From the NCBI GenBank assembly GCA_002495185.1, contig DAEB01000027.1:22373-82405 (forward strand): a stretch of DNA of 60,033 bases, given 5' to 3'. Under the pieces are notes generated by a model. That model made no database searches. It saw only the letters and a program-made list of their open reading frames with translations, and had not been told where the DNA came from. Position numbers and translations under genes: made by a program. Positions 26,601 through 32,618 of this stretch are shown here, in pieces (within the stretch, counting starts at the first letter, position 1; every line of letters starts with the position of its first letter). The stretch comes from Thermoplasmata archaeon UBA184. Its GTDB lineage: Archaea; Thermoplasmatota; Thermoplasmata; Lutacidiplasmatales; UBA184.

Positions 26601-28172
26601 CAGTCCGTGTACTTTGGAATGCTCGCGAACCAGGGGTGGGGTCCGCTCGCGATCTCCTGGAACGACCTGCCCCCGGGATGCGCGCTGGTCGCATCGACCG
26701 GGAACACCGAGCTCGAGAAGTGCACCCTACATGCGAATTCCATCGGCGCGTGGCAACCCGCGGCCATGGTCGTCGACGCAACCGGCTTCGTCGTCGATTC
26801 TTCCCCGCTCGCGCTGACGGTGTATCCCGCGGCCTCGGCGGGCGGGATCGGCGTCAACCGGGTCGCGCTCGACGCGGGCCAAACCTTCTCCGCGGACATT
26901 AGCCCTTCCGGCGGGTCGGGCTCGTACTCCTTCGCGTGGACCGGCGTACCGGCCGCGTGCCTTTCGGACTCGGCGGTTCTCTCGTGCACGGTTCCCGCCA
27001 ACGAGGCCGGGAGCTACACCCCTTCGGTCACGGTGCGGGATTCCTTGGGAGAGACGTTCTCGGAGCAGTACGCCGGAGTGGTGGTGGTCTCTCCCGCTCC
27101 GGCCGTGACGGGCCTCACTGCGGACAACTCCAGCGGCGACCCCGTTTCCGCAGCGGATGTCGGACAGACCGTGACCTTCCGTCTGGCGATGACGCCCGGT
27201 TCCGGTGGCGACACCATCGGATGGAACGGGCTTCCGACGGGGTGCTCCGCATCGGGAACTCAAGCGTCGTCGGTCGTCTGTCTCCCGACGGCGAGCGGGG
27301 TGTTCGCGGTGTCGGCGACCGTCAACGACTCGAACGGAGTGACTCTGGTCGGGCCGACGTTCACCTTGACCGTATCGCCAGCGCTCAGCGGCAGCGTCTC
27401 TGCGACCGCGACCCAGCTGGATGTCGGCCAATCGGAATTCCTGGCGTCCAGCGTGTCCGGCGGTTCGGGCGGGCTCCGATTCCTCTGGAGGGGGTTGCCG
27501 GCGGGATGCACCGCCGCGGGTTCTGCCACGGTCAGCTGTTCGCCGACGGCCGCCGGTTCCAGCACTCCCTCGGTGACAGTATGGGACAGCAACGACGGGA
27601 GTGTTCAGCTCACCCTGTCGTCCGCCGTCACCGTCTCTCCCAGCCCGACCGCGACGAAGCTCTCGGTGTCGACGGCCTCGGGAACCCCGACCGGGTCGGT
27701 CGTGAGCGGCACGTCCGTGACGTTCTCCTTCACCCTGACGCCGGGGGCGGGCGGCGACACGGTCGTCTGGTCCGGCCTCCCCGGGAACTGCTCCCCTGCG
27801 AGTTCGAACGCGACCTCCGTTGCCTGCGCGCCGACGGGCGCCGGAACGTACTGGGTGTCCGCGACCGTCACCGACGCGAACGGAGGCACGACGACCACGG
27901 CCACGGTGGCGGTGACGGTGACGGAGCCGCCCGCGTCGACGCCGTTTGCCTCCTCGTTCCAGTGGCTCGAGCTCGGTCTGATCGTCGTATTCCTCGTGAT
28001 CGCAGGGCTCGGGGTGCTCCTCCTCGCCCGCCGTCTACCGGTGGCGGCTCGTCGGTTCCCGTCCGAGACCTCGTCCCCGCCACCGAGCGTGGTCGGGGAG
28101 CCCCCGGGGACACCCGCGCCCTCGTCGACCAGCTCCTGGGACGAATCTCACGAACCCCCGACGCAGTCGTAG
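23697..28172 (+). CDS. Giant cell-surface protein with kelch repeats, six Ig-like domains and a C-terminal membrane anchor
   Basis: The 1491-residue protein has a basic N-terminus and signal/TM helix (about 31-52). A Ser/Thr/Pro-rich linker leads to about twelve kelch-like blades (~200-845), each built on a pattern like GYVLLFGG...NDTWTF..G.W. This is enough for two six-bladed propellers. Six Ig-like (PKD/Big-type) domains follow (~850-1415), each with a W.GLP.GC core and a late DSNG/DANG motif. A TM helix at ~1423-1445 ends LLLARR and a short Ser/Pro-rich cytoplasmic tail closes the protein. It should stand on the outer face of the membrane as an adhesin, glycan binder or envelope component; no enzymatic motif is visible. 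Confidence 0.85.
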   Translation: MPAPGPVRTSERSPRTGLSSFWSWRPPHRRGLLIALVAAVVLSTLLTSFSVPLLPSTTGHSMVPATAATAPPVRGAPHPVLGTRASAGAVLQYRSETPSSTRGAPGVGVSPIPATLGGSELSEAQASLEQGGGPARGLPLSCVSDASTVSASCSRATRDVAPLSPSPPETPNPGMNLGWQVQGSPSQRAYATEMVTWDGADGYVLLFGGSNYTGVYEGDTWTFSQGAWTELTPPVAPVGRDSAALVFDPTDNYVVLFGGYTPQTGGQLNDTWTFRAGAWQLDSYASAHGPSPRWGFTMTFDAATDYVLLFGGGSGQCLSGGWHDCNDTWRFVYGDWTRLSSALPAPPAREQAAMTYDARDGYPILFGGAGPYCIVSSGNLCQDTWKWNASGYLSNGNWTQVKSGGVLCGTQAEGKCAPSVAPGERRQIQLAFDVADNEVILFGGYNSSVDGMGDTWSYVSGVWTKLSPAGNTPWGRWGGGLAYDGTDGYLMLWGGGEIYYTPVDMVWKFSAGNWTEVTPGTGPPEEAGGNMAWDPADGYVVYFGGYNVHTSGYLQETWTYIHGVWSQLPIPGPSQPVAREYGSMVWDATDGYLVLFGGLGPTGLLNDTWAFVHGTWTEECSGGGTLCGGLWSPSPRWAAGIAYNPNDGYVEMFGGEYFFPSRYLNDTWLWFAGAWYNETLPTHAPSERAHMGMVWDAVDNEIVLFGGGNFSGAHNDTWVLQSYTAGWSQLGSCGGYGQAGCYAGVPSARSGMIYFYDSVDQVVVVSSGISGVFSGSYQAYTYVFRGGTWTGCPSLFCLSGFAGWSTYATDGASTFDPVDGYGVARSGYVPFGQYGGSSYLRDTWVFGPLISAPAPLETPYLSDAGQPENLAASATGGGFGTLNYEWNGLPATGCSRTTSTGSALTCTSTPGGYTEFAGAPVYGWYYALDNVITDSNGFPGITTYTSQFSVALDPVVFVNSSASEADVGQSVYFGMLANQGWGPLAISWNDLPPGCALVASTGNTELEKCTLHANSIGAWQPAAMVVDATGFVVDSSPLALTVYPAASAGGIGVNRVALDAGQTFSADISPSGGSGSYSFAWTGVPAACLSDSAVLSCTVPANEAGSYTPSVTVRDSLGETFSEQYAGVVVVSPAPAVTGLTADNSSGDPVSAADVGQTVTFRLAMTPGSGGDTIGWNGLPTGCSASGTQASSVVCLPTASGVFAVSATVNDSNGVTLVGPTFTLTVSPALSGSVSATATQLDVGQSEFLASSVSGGSGGLRFLWRGLPAGCTAAGSATVSCSPTAAGSSTPSVTVWDSNDGSVQLTLSSAVTVSPSPTATKLSVSTASGTPTGSVVSGTSVTFSFTLTPGAGGDTVVWSGLPGNCSPASSNATSVACAPTGAGTYWVSATVTDANGGTTTTATVAVTVTEPPASTPFASSFQWLELGLIVVFLVIAGLGVLLLARRLPVAARRFPSETSSPPPSVVGEPPGTPAPSSTSSWDESHEPPTQS

Positions 28173-28260
28173 ACCGCCCCCGCACTCTCGACAGCTCGCG
28201 ACTTTCGTGGAGGGGTCGGACCGGTCACTTCCTCGGCAGGTCCCCCCGGCAAGCCGCACG

Positions 28261-28269
28261 GTTAAGAGC
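28261..28269 (+). promoter_or_regulatory. TATA box for the ABC-2 exporter operon
   Basis: GTTAAGAGC, 25-33 bp before ATG 28294. No other element is seen between the kelch gene and this operon. Confidence 0.45.
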
Positions 28270-28293
28270 GGGTCCGCCAGTCGGGCGCGTCCC

Positions 28294-29256
28294 ATGTCGT
28301 CCGCCATCGTCGCCGACCACCTCGGGAAGACGTACCCAAAATCCCGACCCGGCAAGTACGCGCTCGACGACCTCTCGCTCGAGATCCCGACCGGCCGGAT
28401 CTATGGGTTGATCGGTCGAAACGGAGCGGGCAAGACGACGTTCGTCCGGATCGCCGCGACCCAGCTCGCCCCGACCCAGGGCACGGTCTACGTTCTCGGC
28501 TACGACGTGCGCAACGAGGAGCGCCAGATCCGAACCCGGATCGCCTGCGTGCCTCAGGAGTCGCGCCCCCTCTACTTCCTCAACTCGGAGGAAGTGATCT
28601 ACCTCTACCTCAAGCTCCGAGGTCTCGACCCTCGAGACGCCCACCGCCGGACGATGGACGCCATGGAGGAGCTCTCGCTCCTCGACATCCGAAAGACGCT
28701 CGTGTCCCGATTGTCGGGAGGGCTCCGCCGCCGGCTCCTCTGTGCGATGGTCCTCGCCTCTGACGCCGATGTGATGTTCCTGGACGAGCCGACCACCGGC
28801 CTCGACCCTCTCGCCCGTCGCGAGGTCTGGCAGGCGATCCGGCGCGCCAGCCGGGAGAACCGAACGATCGTCTTGACGACCCATTACCTCGACGAGGCGG
28901 AGGCGCTCTCGGCCCGCCTCGCGCTCATCGAATCGGGTCGCCTCCGCCTCGAAGGCGCGCCCGCAGACCTTCGCAACCGCGTCCAGTACCCCTTCCGGGT
29001 GACGATCCAGGGTTCGTACCCCCGGGACGAGCTCGCGACGTACGGCAAGGTCTCCGAGATCGAAGGCGGGTGGCTCCTGTTCACCCGCGAGCAGGAGGCG
29101 GATGAGGTCGCGAAGCGCGCCTTGGAGCGAGGGCTCCGGATCTCCATGGGTCCCGTGAGCCTCGAGGACATCTTCCTCGACGTCGTCGGCCGGTCGATCG
29201 ACGAGGAGACCGAAGCGGAGGAGCCGGAGAACGGCGCTCCGGGGGCGAAGGCATGA
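28294..29256 (+). CDS. ABC-2 type exporter, ATP-binding subunit
   Basis: The 320-residue ATPase energises the permease encoded next to it. Walker A is GLIGRNGAGKTTFV, the signature is LSGGLRRRLLCAM, Walker B is DVMFLDEPTTGLDP and the switch His is in LTTHYLDEAEALS. The C-terminal ~90 residues form the extension common in drug/polysaccharide exporters of the CcmA/DrrA class. ATG 28294 is chosen from the TATA spacing. It overlaps the permease start by 4 bp (ATGA). Substrate is unknown; export of drugs, lipids or an envelope component is possible. Confidence 0.93.
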   Translation: MSSAIVADHLGKTYPKSRPGKYALDDLSLEIPTGRIYGLIGRNGAGKTTFVRIAATQLAPTQGTVYVLGYDVRNEERQIRTRIACVPQESRPLYFLNSEEVIYLYLKLRGLDPRDAHRRTMDAMEELSLLDIRKTLVSRLSGGLRRRLLCAMVLASDADVMFLDEPTTGLDPLARREVWQAIRRASRENRTIVLTTHYLDEAEALSARLALIESGRLRLEGAPADLRNRVQYPFRVTIQGSYPRDELATYGKVSEIEGGWLLFTREQEADEVAKRALERGLRISMGPVSLEDIFLDVVGRSIDEETEAEEPENGAPGAKA

Positions 29257-29999
29257 GCGAGCGCAACCGCCTTCGTTCCGTCCTCACGCTCGTCCAGCTC
29301 AACGGACTGATCCCGATCCGCACGACACCGCTCTACATCCTGAACACGCTCGCCTCTCCGCTGTCGTTCCTCTTCTTCATCTTCATCGTTTCCCGGGGAA
29401 GCTACCTCCTCTACGGGATCACGGGCGGGATGGTCCTGACCACGATGACGGTCGGGACGAGCCTCCAGTCCGACCTGACGCACTACCGCCACGACCTGAA
29501 GTTCCAGGACGTCGTCGTCGCGTCGCCCGTCGAAGCTCCCACGTACGTGATCGGGATGGCGCTGAGCGAGCTCGTCTACTCGCTGCCGTCCCTCGCCGTG
29601 TTCATCGCGCTCTTCCTCCTCTGGGGCCATCCCACGGCGCTGAACCTCGCCGTCCTCGGAGGGGTCTGCGTCCTCGTCTGGGCGTTCGCGAGCGCGCTGG
29701 CGTTCACGCTCGCGACGTACTTCCAGGACGTCCGCGAGACGTTCCTCTTCAGTCCGATGATCTCGCTCGTCCTGACCGTCCTTCCTCCCGTCTACTACCC
29801 GATCGCCGCCCTGCCGGCGTGGGCCCAGCTCGCCGCGCGGATCTCCCCGACGACGTACGCCGCCGAGCTCGTGCAGGGCGTCTGCGGCCTCGGGCCGCTC
29901 ACGCTCACCTCCGCCGCGATCGACTGGGCCGTGCTGCTCGGGTTCACCGCCGCGCTCTTCGTCCTCGCGGCTCTGAAAGCGCGCTGGAGAGAGCCCTGA
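29253..29999 (+). CDS. ABC-2 type exporter, permease subunit
   Basis: The 248-residue membrane protein has about six hydrophobic helices (for example LYILNTLASPLSFLFFIFIV, then MALSELVYSLPSLAVFIALF, ALAFTLATYFQDVRETFLFS). The conserved C-terminal block PPVYYPIAALPAW and ARISPTTYAAELVQG is typical of ABC-2 permeases of the DrrB/NodJ type. It starts inside the stop codon of the ATPase gene, so both are one translation unit. Confidence 0.9.
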   Translation: MSERNRLRSVLTLVQLNGLIPIRTTPLYILNTLASPLSFLFFIFIVSRGSYLLYGITGGMVLTTMTVGTSLQSDLTHYRHDLKFQDVVVASPVEAPTYVIGMALSELVYSLPSLAVFIALFLLWGHPTALNLAVLGGVCVLVWAFASALAFTLATYFQDVRETFLFSPMISLVLTVLPPVYYPIAALPAWAQLAARISPTTYAAELVQGVCGLGPLTLTSAAIDWAVLLGFTAALFVLAALKARWREP

Positions 30000-30050
30000 G
30001 CGTCGTGCGCGACGCCGGACGACCCCGGGGTCGGCTCCGTCGCGCGAGTC

Positions 30051-30058
30051 CTTATGTA
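30051..30058 (+). promoter_or_regulatory. TATA box for the double zinc-ribbon protein
   Basis: CTTATGTA, 24-31 bp before ATG 30082; it favours the ATG over the upstream GTG 30070. Confidence 0.45.
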
Positions 30059-30081
30059 CCGGCCGACTGGTGGCCGCGGCG

Positions 30082-30321
30082 ATGCTTTCGTTTGCGGACA
30101 GTCGAAGCTTCGAGCTGCCCGACGAACGGTATTCTCGGTGCCTCTTTTGCGGGAAGGAGATGGTCGTTCTCCCGGACGACCGGCGGGAGGGCGCCTGCTT
30201 CGATTGCCTCGCGCTCTCCGTTCGGCCCTCGGCCCCGTGCCCGGGCTGCGGAGAGCTGATTCCCGGCGAGGAACGCGGCGTCGGCTGCGCGAACTGTCAC
30301 TGGTATCCGCTGCGCGATTAG
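30082..30321 (+). CDS. Small double zinc-ribbon protein
   Basis: The 79-residue protein has eight cysteines in two CxxC...CxxC units: Cys20/23 with 39/42 and Cys53/56 with 69/72 (CLFC, CFDC, CPGC, CANC). Each unit should bind one zinc. Such tiny archaeal zinc ribbons act as nucleic-acid or protein adaptors, but no specific family was recognised. It ends 61 bp before the tRNA-Ser gene and is followed by an inverted repeat that encloses the tRNA promoter. Confidence 0.72.
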   Translation: MLSFADSRSFELPDERYSRCLFCGKEMVVLPDDRREGACFDCLALSVRPSAPCPGCGELIPGEERGVGCANCHWYPLRD

Positions 30322-30335
30322 GGTCATCCGTTCGG

Positions 30336-30360
30336 CCTCCGCCAACCTTATTCGCGGAGG
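30336..30360 (+). promoter_or_regulatory. Inverted repeat enclosing the tRNA-Ser TATA box
   Basis: CCTCCGC (30336-30342) and GCGGAGG (30354-30360) form a perfect 7-bp inverted repeat around CAACCTTATTC, whose CCTTATT is the probable TATA element about 32 bp before tRNA nucleotide 1. As RNA it would be a hairpin after the zinc-ribbon gene, so it may serve as promoter, terminator, or both. Confidence 0.45.
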
Positions 30361-30382
30361 GAGGTCCATCGTCACAGGGCGT

Positions 30383-30500
30383 GCCGAGGTGGCTCAGTCC
30401 GGTACGGCGCGAGTCTGGAAAGCTCGTGGCGGAATACGCCTCGGGAGTTCAAACGCCGCGGACGGCCGACCCGTTCCGGCGGAGATTCTCCCCCTCGGCG
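30383..30500 (+). tRNA. tRNA-Ser(GGA) with a 33-nt intron in the T-loop
   Basis: The gene reads as a complete serine tRNA once 30454-30486 is removed. The acceptor stem GCCGAGG (30383-30389) pairs perfectly with CCTCGGC (30493-30499), with discriminator G 30500. The D-arm has a 3-bp stem as in other tRNA-Ser. The anticodon stem is CGAGT/GCTCG with loop CTGGAAA, anticodon GGA (30417-30419). The long variable arm has a GGCG/CGCC stem (30428-30440). The T-stem is GGGAG (30443-30447) with CTCCC (30488-30492) and the spliced T-loop is TTCAAAT. The 3' CCA is not encoded. Read without splicing, the T-arm cannot form, which is why a simple scan could miss it. It decodes UCC and UCU. Confidence 0.9.
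30454..30486 (+). other. tRNA intron at position 59/60 with bulge-helix-bulge geometry
   Basis: The 33-nt insertion lies between tRNA nucleotides 59 and 60. The exon T-stem is the outer helix. A 4-nt central helix pairs exon TTCA (30448-30451) with intron GGAG (30481-30484), including one A.G mismatch and one G.U. Three-nt bulges AAC (30452-30454) and ATT (30485-30487) flank it on opposite strands. An inner helix pairs GCCG (30455-30458) with CGGC (30477-30480). Cutting after the second base of each bulge, the usual endonuclease rule, gives the consensus loop TTCAAAT. The mismatch makes this a relaxed motif, which would need an endonuclease of broad specificity. Confidence 0.85.
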
Positions 30501-30544
30501 CTCCCTCCGACGTCCGCTCGTCCCGCCGGTGGAGGTAGTGTTCG

Positions 30545-31036
30545 ATGAGCGTACCGGAGCGCGCCGCCACTCCGGCGTTGCTCCAAGCGGACGCGATCCT
30601 CTCGCGGCTTAAGGGACGTCAGGCGCTCGGGGAGGTCTGCCGATTCCTGCGGCAGTCGTTCGCGCACTATCGCTGGGTCGGGGTCTACCGCCTCGACGGG
30701 ACCGACCTCGTCCTCGATGGGTGGGACGGAGCTCAGGCGACCGAGCACACTCGGATCCCGGTCGCCCGGGGAATCTGTGGTCAGGCCGTCCGGGAGGACC
30801 GGACCGTGATCGTCGACGACGTTCGGACGGACCCGAACTACCTCGCCTGCTTTCTCGAGACCCGGGCCGAGATCGTCGTGCCGATTCGTCACGACGGACG
30901 AGTCGTCGGGGAGATCGACATCGACGGGAACTCGGTCAAGGCGTACGACGCGAGCGACCGGGGGTTCCTGGAGCGGGTCGCCGACCGGCTCGGGGACGCC
31001 GTGGTGGCCTCCGCCGGCGAGCCGCCGCACGAGTGA
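30545..31036 (+). CDS. GAF-domain protein resembling free methionine-(R)-sulfoxide reductase
   Basis: The 163-residue protein is a single GAF domain. Its core ARGICGQAVREDRTVIVDDV, DPNYLACFLETRAEIVVPI and VVGEIDIDGNSVKAYDASD matches the free-methionine-R-sulfoxide reductase branch. Two of that enzyme's cysteines are kept (the GICG Cys and the YLAC Cys, the latter catalytic in bacterial fRMsr). A third Cys, which is not essential for the core reaction, is absent. If active, it would repair free methionine oxide; a small-molecule sensor is the alternative. A GGAGGT ribosome site lies 12 bp upstream, and the tRNA ends 44 bp upstream. Its 3' end overlaps the convergent coaBC-replacing gene by 101 bp. 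Confidence 0.75.
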   Translation: MSVPERAATPALLQADAILSRLKGRQALGEVCRFLRQSFAHYRWVGVYRLDGTDLVLDGWDGAQATEHTRIPVARGICGQAVREDRTVIVDDVRTDPNYLACFLETRAEIVVPIRHDGRVVGEIDIDGNSVKAYDASDRGFLERVADRLGDAVVASAGEPPHE

Positions 31037-31760
31037 GCCCCCGGTCGATCGTCGCGAGCGCGTCGCCGAGCGCGGCATACCGGTCGAACGGGACGAATGC
31101 GAACGGGGCCGCGCTCCGCTTCCTCCGCTCGGCGGCGCGGGCGATCTCGCGGAGCGCGCGACGGACCTCGTCGACGATGGGAAGGTCGGCCGACTGGCTC
31201 GTCCGGGAGAGCGGGTTCAGGTCGACCGAGATGACCCGCTTCCCGAGGTCCCGGAGCGCTTCCGCCCGGTCGCCATCTTCGAGCGGGACGAGGCAGACGT
31301 CCGCGACGTAGATCCCTCGTCGGTCGACCCTCGCCCGGTCAGAGGGCAGGCCGGGAATCCGGGCGGTGGCTCGCACCCCGATGACGTGGGCGACCCCGCC
31401 CGCCCGAAGAGCCGATGCGACCTGGCGAGCCCGCGTCCCCGTCCGATGGAAGAGGTTCACCTCGACCTCGAGATGAGGGATCGCCCGAACGAGTCGGGCG
31501 ACCTCCCCCGAAGCGATCGCCGCGACGTTGCCGTTGACGCTCACGACGGGGTGTTCGGCGGCGAGAAGCCATTCGGCCGCGACCCGCTCCGCCGCCCGGG
31601 CGCTCGGGGTCGTCCTCTCCCCGAGGAAGTAGTCGAACGCCTCGCCCCGTCCGTGCGCGATGAGCCCCTCCGGGACGACCAGGCCGCTCGCGTGGGCCCG
31701 CGCGAGCTGGCCCCGCACTCGGAGGCTCGCGTACCGAGGGTGTCGCGGGGAAAGACGCAT
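30936..31760 (-). CDS. Archaeal phosphopantothenate synthetase (4-phosphopantoate-beta-alanine ligase)
   Basis: This archaeal enzyme joins 4-phosphopantoate and beta-alanine with ATP on the route to coenzyme A, replacing the bacterial PanC/PanK order. The 274 residues show the family pattern: RLSPRHPRYASLRVRGQLAR, GLVVPEGLIAHGRGEAFDYF, LLAAEHPVVSVNGNVAAI, VEVNLFHRTGTRARQVASAL, RVDRRGIYVADVCLVPLEDG, RVISVDLNPLSRTSQSAD and DRYAALGDALATIDRGL. The last ~33 residues are Arg/Pro-rich, have no family counterpart, and coincide with the antisense overlap of the GAF gene, so the original stop has probably been lost. It lies 16 bp after the coiled-coil gene. Confidence 0.92.
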   Translation of the reverse strand: MRLSPRHPRYASLRVRGQLARAHASGLVVPEGLIAHGRGEAFDYFLGERTTPSARAAERVAAEWLLAAEHPVVSVNGNVAAIASGEVARLVRAIPHLEVEVNLFHRTGTRARQVASALRAGGVAHVIGVRATARIPGLPSDRARVDRRGIYVADVCLVPLEDGDRAEALRDLGKRVISVDLNPLSRTSQSADLPIVDEVRRALREIARAAERRKRSAAPFAFVPFDRYAALGDALATIDRGLTRAAARRRRPPRRPRAGRRPAPGTPGRSRRTP

Positions 31761-31776
31761 CGGGGAGGGGTCCCCC

Positions 31777-32505
31777 TCAGTGCTTGTCGGCCGGTGGGTC
31801 GGCGGACGCGGCCGTTTCGGCCGGAGCGCGCCGTCCTTCGAGGGCCGCGATCCGTTCCTCGAGAGGAGCGAGGCCCTCTTCGATCGCTTTCGTGAGCGTC
31901 AGCTTCAAGCTCTCCTCGAGCGCCACCAGGTCCCGGCCGAGGTCGATGATCCGGCGCGCGTTCTCGTTCAGGAGGAGTCGGCTCTGGGTCGAGACCCGGT
32001 ACGTGTCCGAAAGGTCCTTCGTGAGCTGATGGGAGGACTGCGCGAACGTCTCGATGGACGAACCGACCGGCTTCCATTTCTCGTCCAGGTTCGACGTGAT
32101 GGTCGACGAGAGCTTGTCCGAGGCGGATTGGACCCCCTGCGCGACCTCGCGCGACACCCGTTCGGCGAGCGCGGTCTCCATCCCCTCGAGCCGCGTCTTC
32201 ACATCCTGGCCCAGTTCTTGGTTTCCGGACTCCACCCGCTGGAGCCGGTCCTCGAGCGACTGGAGGCGAGCGAGCAGGTTCGAGTAGGCCGTTCCGACAA
32301 GCGTGTCGACGTGCGACGTCGTGAGCTCCTGCGACCGGAGGAGCAGGTGGAGCACCCAGTGTTCCCGACCCTTCGTTTCCGCGAGGGGCCCCCGGTCGAG
32401 CCGGTCGCGGACGTCCCGGTCGTCGATGACCGACTGGAGTTCCTTCAGCACCTCCACGCGGAGGAAGGAGGTGGTTCCCCCGGTGGACGAGGGTCGTCCC
32501 GCCAT
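31777..32505 (-). CDS. Coiled-coil protein of unknown function
   Basis: The 242-residue soluble protein has no recognised family. An N-terminal ~65-residue globular part (EVLKELQSVIDDRDVRDRLD, then HWVLHLLLRSQELTTSHVDT) is followed by long helices with heptad character (about 70-225; for example SLEDRLQRVESGNQELGQDV and LTLTKAIEEGLAPLEERIAA). An Ala/Pro-rich tail ends it. It may be a structural or scaffold protein. It has its own strong TATA box with a start 25 bp downstream and is co-directional with the phosphopantothenate synthetase gene. Confidence 0.65.
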   Translation of the reverse strand: MAGRPSSTGGTTSFLRVEVLKELQSVIDDRDVRDRLDRGPLAETKGREHWVLHLLLRSQELTTSHVDTLVGTAYSNLLARLQSLEDRLQRVESGNQELGQDVKTRLEGMETALAERVSREVAQGVQSASDKLSSTITSNLDEKWKPVGSSIETFAQSSHQLTKDLSDTYRVSTQSRLLLNENARRIIDLGRDLVALEESLKLTLTKAIEEGLAPLEERIAALEGRRAPAETAASADPPADKH

Positions 32506-32530
32506 CTCTCAAGGATGGGCTCCCCGGTGC

Positions 32531-32538
32531 TATATACG
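32531..32538 (-). promoter_or_regulatory. TATA box for the coiled-coil protein gene
   Basis: On the minus strand GTATATA ends about 26 bp before ATG 32505, giving an essentially leaderless message for this gene and the one after it. Confidence 0.6.
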
Positions 32539-32618
32539 TTGGCCGGGGCGGTCGGCCTGACGGCGAGGGTGGGCCGGCGAACGGCTGGTCGCCCGTCGCG
32601 CGGGGGGTCGCGCCCGCC

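Noticed and set aside
24290..28000. DNA tandem repeats or CRISPR-like array in the kelch/Ig gene
   Set aside because: The repeats are at protein level with variable DNA and spacing; there are no identical direct repeats with unique spacers.
30383..30475. Decayed tRNA-Ser pseudogene lacking a proper T-arm
   Set aside because: The missing 3' T-stem and acceptor strand lie 33 nt downstream with perfect pairing, so an intron explains the sequence better than decay.
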